DNA of 64,000 bases, from positions 131,776,516 through 131,840,515 of the forward strand of contig NC_089980.1 in NCBI RefSeq assembly GCF_036417845.1, given 5' to 3'. This DNA is from Apteryx mantelli (taxonomy: Eukaryota > Chordata > Aves > Apterygiformes > Apterygidae). The position numbers and the translations under genes are program-made. Shown here one piece after another: positions 48,267-59,945 of the stretch (position 1 is its first letter; the number at the start of each line of letters is the position of its first letter). A model generated the notes under the pieces. It searched no databases. It saw nothing but the letters and a program-made list of their open reading frames with translations, and was not told the DNA's origin.

Positions 48267-51200
48267 TTTTTAAGCTTCTAAAGGGATTAAATGGAGGTTT
48301 TAAAATGTATTTGTAAGTTGTTCAGTTTTCTCTAGAAGATTTGTTGCAGGTTCTTACTTGATGCTGTTGCTGAGGATTAATGCTCTGTCCCTATGTGTTT
48401 GCTTCATTTAAGCACCATAGGTGGGAGTTAGTTATTTCTCCCCTGCGCTGTATTTTGAGATGAAGGGAAATCACAGTTAAAAATTAAGAACAATTAAACC
48501 TTTTTATTGGATACATATTTGATAGCAAGACTTTAGGCTGTGCTATTTGAATGCCAAGGATTATCAAGGAGATTGTTACTTAAGTGAAAAGTCACTAGGG
48601 GAATGCCACCTGGTTTCAGTGCATGGTGAGGTTTGAGTAGCCAAGGGGGACTTTGTACAGCACATAGGTAAACAGGAGAATCACATAAATGCATAGTTAA
48701 ATCATGCACAGCAACCCAGCTGTGGGATTATCTTCCTGCCTACCTCACACTTAAAGTGAAAACAAACAAAAAGGGTAAAGCACTTGCGGTGTAGAACTTT
48801 CTGCTCAGAGGAGAAGACCTCCAAAGTTGTCTCCTGGGGACTGCATCTGATACAGAGCCAGTCTGTCAAATGGTCTTCTGTAGAGCACTAACTCTAGTAA
48901 ACCAGCACCCAAGAATCTGTTTGCCAGGGCGTGAGTGAACAGAAGCTCTCTTTGAATGGTCAAAAATAAAGCAGAAGAATGCCGTTTGTGAACTAGGATC
49001 TCTCTGATTGTGCAAGGGAGGCTGAGTTCCCAGGGAAAATACCCTCCATGGCTTCTGCAGACACTAGAAAATACCTTTTTTTTTTGGTAGAAGAGGGTCT
49101 CTTAACTGCTACTAATACCGTGATGTCCTTCTCTGAGTTGTGTCCTTGCCCCTGCTTTGGGAGGGAGATGTGTTGGTTTGTCTGAGCTCAGTGGGAGAAC
49201 AGCTGAATTAGCCTGACTTAACCCTGTACAGTTTGAGAACCTGGGGACTACCATAATATCCTTAAGGCAAATTGGACTTGGAGACAAACATTGACAGTGC
49301 AGATTCAGAAAAAGAAAAGCATGCGGGGAATGTGAAAGCTGAATATCCTGTATGCTCTTGTAGATTAGTGTGATGCTGCCTTTTGTTAAAGGAAAGAGGT
49401 CACTCTGTGTTGTTGTAAAGGCTGTTTGCCCTGATTTTCACGACACACGGAAGAATCTGCAAGGAAGCTTTAATTAATTTTTAGTTATCTCTAACTAAAC
49501 TAATTCAAGTCAAATAATAAATTCATAAAATACAAGTAATCTTCAATTAATCGATCATCACTAGGTAGTAGTAGTGATAGTTTATAGTAGTCATAATTTC
49601 TCAGTTCCTATGTAGTACTTGTGTATCCTGGGCCAACCCTTTTTCCTATAGCAGGACAACTCCAGTAGATGCTTCTGCCTTAATGTGTTCAGACCAGAGC
49701 ATGCTTTTGAAGTGAATTTCCTCCTTCTCAGTTCATATGGCGTATAGCTGTCTCTGTAGGTCCTGTTGGCCAGAAATTTCCATTTGCAAAGAAAACTCAA
49801 ATTCCAGTGATGGGAGTTGATACTTGACCTCCCTAAGTTGCCAGCAAAGCCAACATGTGATCCCTTGGTGCCTGCTGGGTTGTATTCCCACTGGTGGTGA
49901 CTCCCAACACCTCAATGCCGTTGTGGTCTCCTGTTTTCCACTCAGCTCTTCCAGAAGGTCTTTTTGGTTCCTTTTGACACGTGCAGTTCCCTACTTGCCT
50001 CAGAGTTAACTCTGCAGTCTCTCTCCCTCCAAACATTCAACAGTTGCAAATTGTGACATCTGCTTTAAAAATAATCATTACTTTTAATGAGGAATAAGTA
50101 AAGTTAGAGTTAATTCACTCTATCTTTGGGTGTATGTGTCTGTTAGGGGTACTCAAGACACCTCTAAATTTTTTTGCAGGGGCTGTGTGAAACACTTTAA
50201 AAGTAAGTAAAGTGGGGATTCTCCCATAATCCCCTATCTCCAGGAGATGGAGCTCCAAGAAAAACACTAATTATTGTTGCATTTGTAATTTAAATTGCAA
50301 AGGTTAGCAACACTAATTCTATGTCTCTGGCTGGGAAGACTTGTCGACAGCTCAATTACCAATAGTGAATCTCATTTCGTATTCCAGAAGTGTAGTGATA
50401 GGAGCTGTGAGGGGAAAAATACGCTCATTTACTTCAGCTAGAGAGAGTCTGGGACTGTATCCAGTCATGAGTAATGGTTGCTGGAAACAAGGCATGAGCC
50501 TTTAACAAGGAGAGTAATTAACTATTAGTGTAGCTTATGAAGATATGCCACAGATTTTTGCTCATTCGGCGCTTTTAAATCCAAAATTCAGGAGCTTACT
50601 CAGTGAATGCTTCTTTTTGAAGTTATTGAACTTAGTGAAGGATCTGTCGTGTGAGCACCTAAGACCTACGTTATGGTGGAGGTCTGGCTACAAAGGCTTA
50701 ATAGCGCTGCTTGGTTTTGGAATCTCAGTAATTGGGTTGCACGCATGGATGTGAGGCCAGAATTTGGTCTTTACTGATTAAGAACATTTATACTGAAGGG
50801 ACCCTATGCATTTTGGAATTTGAATAGAACGACTGCTTTTGGCTCTGACAGCTTTCAAAAGTCCTGAAAGAGGTGAAACCCTTCACTAGGGAAGGAGCTG
50901 CTGTGCTGCCAACTCTGAATGCTTCTTCTCCTTCCCAGATTTGCCTGACTATGCCCTGTTGCGGTGTTCAGGAAAGCGGGGCTTTGCCCAAAAAGGTGCT
51001 TTCCTTGCTGAGTGACAGCTGGCTGCACACGCATGCAGCGTAACGGCATCCTGGGCTGAGATTTGAGGGGAAGAAATCTAGCCCAAGTATGTGAGGGTGT
51101 GCTTGGATCTCTTCCTCCCATTATTTGATAAAATAAGGGGGGGGAGAAAAAGGAGTTTAAAAGTGGGGTGCTCTGAAGTTTCTCAGAATAGAAGTGTAGC

Positions 51201-53389
51201 AGTAACAAGTGTTAGATTCCAGTGCTAGACTTCTTTGTGAAGAGATTCATGGAAGGTTTTGCTTCTTGAGAGAGGTTGTGGTTTCACCTCAGCTTTAAGA
51301 AGTTACCAGAAGGTTCAAAGCTATTTAGCTTGTGGCTGGACAAAAGTGTCAACTTTGGTGGAGAAAAACACCTCACTTCAAAGCATAACACCAAGAAACA
51401 TTCACAACATTTATTTTAAATAAAAATGAAAAGTTCTCTAATTTCTTTTTCTATGAGATTTTTTTTTTCAGATTTTGAACCTGGAAATTCCGAATAAGAG
51501 GAGAATTTTCAAACAAAAATCATCACCAAAAGCCAAAGCTTTTGCTCCAAAAGCTGTTTTTTCATTTGGGAGGAAAAGAAAGAAGAGGAGAAAAACAGAC
51601 AGTGATGCACACAGTTACCTTTTTTTTTTCATTTTTAATAATCTAAGACAGGTAGAGGATTTTGATCACACAGAATTTTTAAGTCACACGGGAGTTTTTT
51701 AACCAACGCTAAATAGTGTTGGCTATAAAAGATGTAGCTTCAGACTGAAAAATAACTTTCACTTGTGCAGGCAGAAATGTTCAGATATACGCAGCTGGAG
51801 CCTTGACTTTGTTTTTGAGGTTAGACTGAACATCTACCCCAATAATAATCCATCTAGGGATAAAATTAAATTAACACACAGCTTCATGCTGTTGGAAATG
51901 CTTAGAACTGTTTCTTTTTCTGAAGATGAGGAATGTAGAAATCAAGATGTGCTTTTGCCTTCAGAAAAAGAAACAGAGACCTGTTTTTGTTACTGCCAGT
52001 ATTGCTGTTTTGTAGTGTTGCTTTCTGACATGTGGGAATGCTTTAGCATGCAGGTGATGCTTTGAAGTCTTTGTAAGCTGTAACTCTCCCTGGATTTTAT
52101 TATTCACCATAGATTTTTGGGAATAATATGCTCCTATCCCTTTTAGGGTCTGCATGAACTACAGTAAGTACTGAAGTGTATGCTTGAGAGATTCCTGCTG
52201 TGCCATGGTTTCTGGTATATCTATATCCTCTGACCTCTTTTCCTTGGATTTATAGAAGAAACCATGGCTTGTGACCACAGTAGTAAACTGAACAGTGCAA
52301 GGGTGGTTTGCTAGTCTGTTGTGCTGTCAGATTGGTCCACTAGCACTTTCCTAAACAGTTTGTGGGCAATTTCTGGAATTAGGTATGGGCATGTGGGGTG
52401 GCCAGTCTTGTTTGGAGGCTAAGAGAGGTTAACTGTATAGCTATGGCCAGGCTATGCCAGTTGTCTCATGTCCAGAGAATGGGACCTGCAGCTAGTTACT
52501 ATTGTACACGTCACCGTAGGGTCTAGCTCTCTCTTACTTTGCTTGAGGGTGTTCAGGAAGAGCTGGTGATCAGACCATGCCTTCTTGTCCTCCGATAATA
52601 TATGTGAAGCCCAAAGAGGAGATGCTGGAGTCACTGCCTAGGCCTGCATTTACCTGAGCTGAGTGATTGCAAGGAACCTGGAGTATACATTTCTGAGGGG
52701 ATGTGCTGAAACTGGGGTAACTACAGGTCTCACCAGCTCTTGTAGAAAAGGTCCCTTTTAGGAAGAAGAGCAGGCAGGATCAGTCATATAGCATTACTGC
52801 AAAGGCAAATGGGCAAAGGTGTATAACAGTGTGCACATAGACACTGATATCTTGCTAATATGGTTTTCTTTTCAGGAGCTGTGGGGGCTTGGGGTAGTTT
52901 TCTGTAGCTATGAGCTCTGATGTGCTTGTCCTCTCTGGAAGGAGGAGCATGTCCTGGGGGCTCTTCTGGACCATCTCTCATGAATTAAGGGCAGTCTGGG
53001 GAGAAGGTGTCCCCTGATAATGTCACTTATTCACAGAGCCAGGCTGCTTAGGAAACAATTCAGTGCCATACAAAGCATAGAGCAGGTATCTCATGAGTCA
53101 GCCATGCCTAATAGCTTCCATGCCAGTGTTTGCCATGGTGCAAACATTTGCAGGTGCCAACTTTAATTCCTGCTGTTTTCATGGCTGGCTAAAGGGTGAA
53201 CTGCTTTGCCCCTTTTTATTTAGTGTGCTAGTGCTCGGCTCTTTGTGAATCACTGCTTCACATTGTTCATTATTGGGGGCACACTCACAGGCTCGGAGGT
53301 TTGGAAAGAAATGGTTGAAGTGCCTTGCCCTCCTCCCTTCTTTCTCATGACAAATGCTGGATGAGCGTGCGGTCCCTCAATTTTCTATG

Positions 53390-53640
53390 CATCTAGGACT
53401 TCTTGGCAGCCTCCCGATGTGGGCTGACTGTGCCTGCAGCAAATAAGAGCGGTTTTGGCATGCAGATTTTCCTGAGGTATTTCAGGGGCGATTCAATGAA
53501 TCACACAGGGATTTCATTCCTCTCCCCATCAAAATCTTTCCCCAACATCTCCCACCCAAGTGGCAGAGCTGCCACTAATTGGCCTGACAAGTGGAACAGC
53601 TCCTTTCTGAGGGAACCCCAGACTGTTTCGGAGAGGGATT
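53390..53640. promoter_or_regulatory. Candidate conserved non-coding element
   Basis: A moderately GC-balanced, repeat-free block between AT-rich flanks contains CCACTAATTGGCC, GATTCAATGAATCAC (a near palindrome) and AAATAAGAGCGG. An 81-codon ORF (53403-53648) crosses it but has no recognisable protein similarity. It stands out by texture only. Confidence 0.2.
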
Positions 53641-54100
53641 TGCTTTGAAATCCTTTCCCTGACCTGTGTTGTCTATGCACCTTGCTTTGCAGGAGTGTGA
53701 TAAAGGAAAATCAGACAATCCCAAACCTAGGCAGAACTTAGCAGTTGTTTTCTGTCATTCCAAAGCATTTACCTTGCTTATAATAAAGCTGTCAAGGTTG
53801 CAGTGAGCAACCAGATTGAAAGAAGCCAAATGCTCCTTTTTTTTTCCCTCTTGCCCTCCACCCTCCTCCCGACTCATTTCTGGGGTTAGAACACATCAAA
53901 GCTGGTAGAAGAGGTTGTTATGATGTCCATGTATGACAGTGTCAGAAACACTGTGACCCATCACAGCTATGTTGTTGCAGTAAGAAACCCGGGGTCAAAG
54001 TCTGTAATCAGGATACTCCAATGGGTTATTCCCACAATGTGATTACTGCTTAGAGCCCCAAATTTTCTTCAGTCATGTAAAAAGCAATGTTGAAGGGTGA

Positions 54101-54225
54101 CTTCATGGTGTAAAGGTTAGATCAGTAGAGCAACATCTGTAGGACACAGGACTGGGTTCATTGGTACTTTCACTGATCCACAATGTGACTGGGCAAATTG
54201 TTCCATCTGTCTCTATCTCCTCTGC
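54101..54225 (+). mobile_element. MIR SINE relic
   Basis: CTTCATGGTGTAAAGGTTAG, then TAGGACACAGGACTGGGTTC, then CAATGTGACTGGGCAAATTG and CCATCTGTCTC follow MIR order from head to core with appropriate spacing. It is diverged but recognisable. Confidence 0.6.
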
Positions 54226-54378
54226 CTCTTGCCCTTTGGCTGTCCTGTCTGTTCCAAGTCAGATGGTAGAACTGAAGTGTATCCTGTACTCATAGGGGTA
54301 GTAACTCCATCCAGGCTGGTTTTCTAGTGCATCTGGATGAGGAAAAAGAAGCCACTTTCCTTAAGCAGGAAAAAAAAA

Positions 54379-54394
54379 GGGGCGGGTGGGGGGG
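54379..54394 (+). other. Potential G-quadruplex
   Basis: GGGG-C-GGG-T-GGGGGGG supplies four G-tracts of at least three with one-base loops, a canonical and very short-looped quadruplex pattern. An A-rich run lies directly before it. It is not near a recognised gene. Confidence 0.55.
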
Positions 54395-57300
54395 AGCACT
54401 TAAAGCATGCAGGTTTTCAGCTTCCACTCAAAAAAACCTTACATCACTGTGGTTGGAGGGGGAACCTGGAATAGAAGGGGAAAGGCACCATTTTTCAAAG
54501 AAACAGGTCTACTCAAAGGTCCTCAGACTCCGGGGCTGAACTTCCTGTTGATGGCAGGGTGGTGGGATCAGTCAGTGGGGAGGTTAAGGGACCTTTGCTT
54601 CTTGGATGTGCACTCAGAGGTGCTGGATTATTGTCAAAGTCGCTGGGGGCGTGGGCGTCCAGGTGGATTCAGCAGTGCTAAGGTTTTGTAGCTTCATGTG
54701 CAAACTCAGTTTGCAAAGGACATGTGCCAGGATGATATGCTTAGCTTGAGGCTCTGGTGGGGACGGGGGGTTGTTAGTCTTTTAAAGTTACTTAGAGCGG
54801 TCTGAACCCAGCCCTTGTTGCTGCCACTGGTCAACTCGCACAAGGATTGTAGTGGCCACATCACTTCCTATGCAACATGGCATGTCCTGAGCCAGAACTC
54901 TAGAGTTACAGTGAAGTGCTCAGATGCTGGAATATCAGCCACCACATATGTAGCAGATCTCCTGTCCCTGTGGAAGCATCCCAGGCCTGGCTGCAATGCA
55001 GGGGGAATTCACATCTGCAGAGTGGTCGGTGGTTGCGAAATTCAGCATAGACAAAGGAGATGTGCCGACAGAAAAGGGTTGGTTATATTGGCTTGGCAGA
55101 ATTTTAGCTTCTCACCTAAGGCGTTCCCACTGTGGAAATAAAAGATGGAAACTGGACAGTGAGAGATGGCAAGTAGCCATTCAGTCTGCCCCACTCGGGA
55201 GGTGGCACTGACTGGAGGATCTTTCCCTGCTGAAGGACTGAACAGTGTGGGGAGGGGTGGCGGGACTTTGAGTGCCAGCAGGAATGGCTGTGTAATCCAA
55301 ACTTTCTTGTTTCCTGAATAACCCAGCCTCGGAGCACAATTGGGCTTCAGTGATGTGGGGGGAATCTTATTAGGAGATTGCAATGAGGAAAGAAGACTGC
55401 CTTTTGTAAGTAGTAAATGAAGGAGTTATTAAAAAGGAAGGACAAAGCTACCAAAAGTCTCATTCATGTTACAGGTTCGGGCATGGGATAGAGGAGAAAT
55501 CCGCAAGAATCTGCCTTTCAGTTTTTTCTGTTGCATGGGTTTGAATGGGAAATTGGATATCCCCAGGATCCTGGGAGACAGCGCACATGAAAACAGCACC
55601 AAATTCCTTCAAGGGTATGCAAGGAGGAAGTGACATCTGTTTTGCATCCAAACATTACTTGAAGTCTAGTTAAAACTGTTGTTGTGACAAGGGGGAGGGG
55701 GGGCAAAAAAACACGGAGGAAATTCTCCTTGCCTTTTGGCTGGGAATCTGTGCAGCCAGGCAGCAGGAATACTAATGGAGTTCTCTGATCTTTCCTCCAC
55801 TTACAAATCAATGCCACCGCCATTTCAAACAAGCCACTTAGTCACCCATGGTCAGGTCTTCAGTAAATGTTAAATAATTTGCTAGTGATGGACAAGGTCA
55901 TTCCCGTTGGGCTCTCTTGGCCTCTGTGTATGAGGAAAAGAACATTATTAATCTGAGCAGCTATTTATTTGCTGTTCTTGAGGTAGTTATCTTTACTTAA
56001 TTTTATATATGAAAAAAGTGACCGAGGTAAGTTAAGGCTGGTATTTCAAAGGAACATGGGGGAGTTGGGGTATTGAGGCATCTTGGCTGGAACTGGATAA
56101 AACACAATTCAGCTGGGGCTGGATAATACACAATTTCATGTCATGAAATGTTTTGAGTTTTTTTGCTTTGAAGATTTCTAGACATTTTTCAAGATCAGAG
56201 ACACCAACTTTTCCCCCTCACTCCTCCTTTCTCCAGAATGCCCTTTTTGGTTGGATGCTTACCTGGGAGCTGGGACACATTCAAGTCCTTGAAGGCCCAA
56301 TCTATAGAGTTAGTCTGTCTTTGAATCCCTCTGGTTGAAGCTCTTCCATCCTCTTTCTTTGGTGAAAGAGATGTTAGCCTATTTTCACCATAAGATCCCA
56401 ATAGTTATGGTAATTGCCTGGGCTAGGGAATTCAGGTTTAAGTACCTGTCCTGAATAGTACAGTGACTTCCATATCTGCTCATTTATCTGTCCTGACCAC
56501 TAGAATTGTAGCTGCTCTAGAGTCTTGCTTTGGGAGTTGGGAAACATCTTGGTCAAAACCAAGTCGGAATGAAAATAAATTTGGAAATGTGGAAGTATCA
56601 CCTTTTTCTTTGGATCCTTACCCACAAAAATAGCTCTGTTTTTTCTAAACATATCCTGAGTCTTTTGGTCCAAAACCAGAGGGGCAGGCCTGCCATATAA
56701 AATACCCCTACATTTTGTATGTATTGTGGCTGTTTTGAGCCTCCTTGGAAAACAACGGGGAAGCAAGAGAATGGGGTGAATGGTTGCGTGTGAACGGCTC
56801 CCAAGCTAAATCGCAGCAGTGCCCATGCTTTGCAGCACTCACGCTGATCTTTCACCCTGCTTGTGAGGGGGACTTGAGCTGCAGCTGCCTGAACTGAGAT
56901 GCTTCAAAGCATGTAAACAGGCTGAAAGCTGAATTGCTTCTTTTTGTTCAGCAGAAGGATCAGGCAGGCAAGTTGGGGCTAAAGATTACTCTGCTTTATG
57001 AGACCACACAGCAGATCTCACCTGCTCTCTGCTAGACAAAACACAGAGCTTGGAGGTGGGAATGAATGCTGGAGGAGGCCAGTATGCGGAGGAACTGCTG
57101 AGATTCAGCTGGGGAAATTTTACCTATGTGATATGATAAGCAAGACAGCTATGCTGAGTTTCCTCTTGTTCATACATGGACATGAATAATCCGTGTGTTA
57201 GCTGCCTGGGATTTATGCTAGTTCATATCCAAGTTTTGAATACCCTTTTAGCTTGCACAAGATAGAACCAACATATTGCAAGTCTGATCATGAGAGCAGA

Positions 57301-59262
57301 AGCATGTACCCTGTTGGTCTGTGCCTAGGCTGGTTTGTCTGAAAGTCCTGTTATCTTTTTCCCTTCTTTCTCCTTCTTGCTTCACTTCCATGGTCTCCCC
57401 AGGTAGCCTTGACCTCCTGACTGTGGAAGGCACAGAGAAGGCAGGACACCAGAGCTGTGCTGGCATGTGTGGGACTGTGAGGGCTATTAGTTTGATGGTG
57501 TTACTCAGCGTTACCTTGGCGTGAAAGAAGATGCTGCAGTGCAGATATATCTGGCTTTGGAAATTTTTGCCAATCTGCTAATAAATGGATGGCATCTTTG
57601 CCAAAGAGCAGTTTTGGGGACTGTGTTCCTGAGCCTTTGGTTACAAAATTATTTGTGTTGTTAGCGCCAAAGAGGTGGTTAGACCTTAGTTCCACTTGCA
57701 TGGAATTAAAATGCTGGTGTCATGCATGGCTGGTCTTGCATTAACCCAGGGTAGCACATACATCAGTGCTGACCCCTTTTTGGTTATCAGAAGCAGCATA
57801 ATTGACCTTGCTTAGTAGGGCAGCGATGGTAGTATAATACCCCAGACCACTGCAGGTCTGAACAGACCAAGGCCCTCATCTAACAGAAGCATGTCAATGA
57901 ATGTACACTTCATTTTTCAAGGCAGGCTAATATTCCCATGGATCTTGCCTGAATTAAAGGTCAAATACATAAAACTCCCCTAGATTGAGACCTGAATGAT
58001 CTAATGGCACTAGGTCCTGACTGAGATAGTGTTCAATGTGAGGGACAAACGTGGCTCTCAGATTTAGCACTTGATCAGACTCTGAAAGTTCCCATAGTCC
58101 AGCTGTTAGTATTTATAAGGCTCTGGAAGCAGATAGCTCTGGTAGGTTTTAGATCGCAAGCTGCTCTATTGTGGTTTTGTTCTGCCGGGATGACTCAGGG
58201 GGCCTGATGTACTCCCATGGCTGCTCTTGCAAAGCCCTGGATTATAAAAGTCTGTTGATTCTTCCCTTGTTAGAAGTTTGTGGTTTATGAGGTTAAACTT
58301 TCTGGGTGAAGCTTTCACTTTGTGACAATAAACTGTTTTACAAGAGTGCAATGAATTTCTCTGAGGATTAATTTCAACTAAATAGGCCCTTTTCACTGTA
58401 CCTACAGCAGAAGAGAGCATCTTTGGAGTTTTGAAAGAAAATCTTGCAAGCGAACAAGTCAAAGACAAATAGTGGGGAGCTGCACCAGTATAGAAAAGCG
58501 AGGAAAGTTTATTGAAACCAGGAGAGTTTTCTGTTGGACCTGAGAGACTATTTGAACTGGAAATTTATTTTTCTCTAGCTGTATGCCAACACCTGGCACA
58601 GCCTACCTGCAAAGAGCAGATGGATAGAGACTGGATTTCTCATGCTAACCCCTAGCTTATATATTCTCAGAAACCTGTCCATTAGTGGGTAGTATGTAAG
58701 TGCTTATCTTCATGTAGGTGTGTTTCTTTGTCCTACAGCCTGTACAAGCAGCTGCAGCTTGCAGTGGGTTCAAAAATGATTAATGTCAGTAGTGAGGTCT
58801 TGGTACCCTAAAGCTAGGGACAAAACAGGGACGATAGGAGCACCTAGTGACTGAGAGACTTTCAAGGGCAAAATTTGGACTATAAATGGAGAGGACAGGA
58901 TGGGAAGGAAAGCGTATGACAGGGAGTGTAAAAGACATCCAGGACATCACAAAGCAGTTCAGTGTCTTTGCTGGAGTCTCCAGAATCCCACTCTAGTGCT
59001 TTATCCATTAGACAGTGGCTGCTCTTGGCAAACTAGTGCTTCTCTTAGGGTTGCAGTCATAATGTTTTGCTTAACATACATGCAATACTTTGATATGGTG
59101 CAGAGTGAGCTGTTTCCCAAGTGAAACTCAGATGGTCTGTCTTGTGCTCCTAAGGTCAAGACCCCTCAAAGACCGTGTTCAAGGACCTTACACACATCTC
59201 TGCACACAAGTGGTGGAGGCCTGTCTTCGTTTCTCCCTCAGCCTCAAGGTGTTTTCCTGTTC
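54395..59262. other. Gene-free interval
   Basis: Nothing coding is recognised. A short imperfect tandem duplication (GGCTGGAACTGGATAAAACA / GGGGCTGGATAATACAC) lies near 56.08-56.13 kb, and a possible MIR fragment near 58.96 kb. Confidence 0.45.
58960..59025 (-). mobile_element. Possible MIR SINE fragment (head region)
   Basis: CCAGAATCCCACTCTAGTGC, then TTTATCCATTAGACAGTGGC resembles the reverse of the MIR tRNA-like head (CCAGTCCAGTGCTCTTTCCACTA type sequence). It is short and diverged. Confidence 0.35.
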
Positions 59263-59945
59263 TACAGAGAAGGACCTGGGAGTGCTGGTGGACACCAAGT
59301 TAAGCATGAGGCAGCAATGTGCCCTTGTGGCCAAGAAGGCCAATGGTATCCTGGGCTGCATCAGAAAGAGTGTTGCCAGCAGGTCGAGGGAGGTGATTCT
59401 CCCCCTCTACTCAGCCCTGGGGAGGCCACATCTGGAGTACTGCGTCCAGTTCTGGGCTCCCCAGTACAAGAGGGATGTGGCACTACTGGAGAGAGTCCAG
59501 CAAAGGGCTACTAAGATGATTAGGGGACTGGAGCATCTCTCTTATGAGGAAAGGCTGAGAGAGCTGGGCCTGTTTAGCCTAGAGAAGAGAAGGCTGAGAG
59601 GAGATCTTATCAATGTGCACAAGTATCTGAAGGGAGGGTGTCGAGAGGATGGGACCAGACTCTTTTCAGTGGTGCCCAGCGACAGGACGCGAGGCAATGG
59701 GCACAAACTGAAACACAAACACTTCCATCTGAACATGAGGAAAAACTTCTTCACTGTGAGGGTGACAGAGCACTGGAACAGGTTGCCCCGAGAGGTTGTG
59801 GAGTCTCCTTCTCTGGAGATATTCAAAACCCGCCTGGATGCAATCCTGTGCAACGTGCTCTAGGTGACCCTGCTTGAGCAGGGGGGTTGGACTAGATGAT
59901 CTCCAGAGGTCCCTTCCAACCTCAGCTATTCTGTGATTCTGTGAT
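59263..59945 (+). mobile_element. CR1 LINE, 5'-truncated, intact ORF2 end and 3' tail
   Basis: This 683-bp copy begins within ORF2 at [18 protein letters not shown] and keeps the frame open to the stop at 59861-59863. It passes through [40 protein letters not shown] and [19 protein letters not shown]. The 3' UTR reads GGTTGGACTAGATGATCTCC and ends in ATTCTGTG repeats, the CR1-specific tail. There is no poly-A, as expected for CR1. By chance the open frame continues upstream to an ATG at 59090, giving a 257-codon ORF. The undamaged frame suggests a comparatively young insertion. It is not a host gene. Confidence 0.97.

Larger units (their letters stand above)
36212..54100. other. Gene-free interval
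   Basis: No exon, RNA gene or LINE is recognised across 18 kb. A 165-codon minus-strand ORF at 38441-38938 overlaps plus-strand ORFs of similar size and has no family resemblance. AT-rich sequence with an 8-bp palindrome (TTTAGTTA / TAACTAAA, 49480-49499) and a short TAG-rich tract lies near 49.5 kb. Poly-A and T tracts occur at 48.04 and 49.08 kb. Confidence 0.45.
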
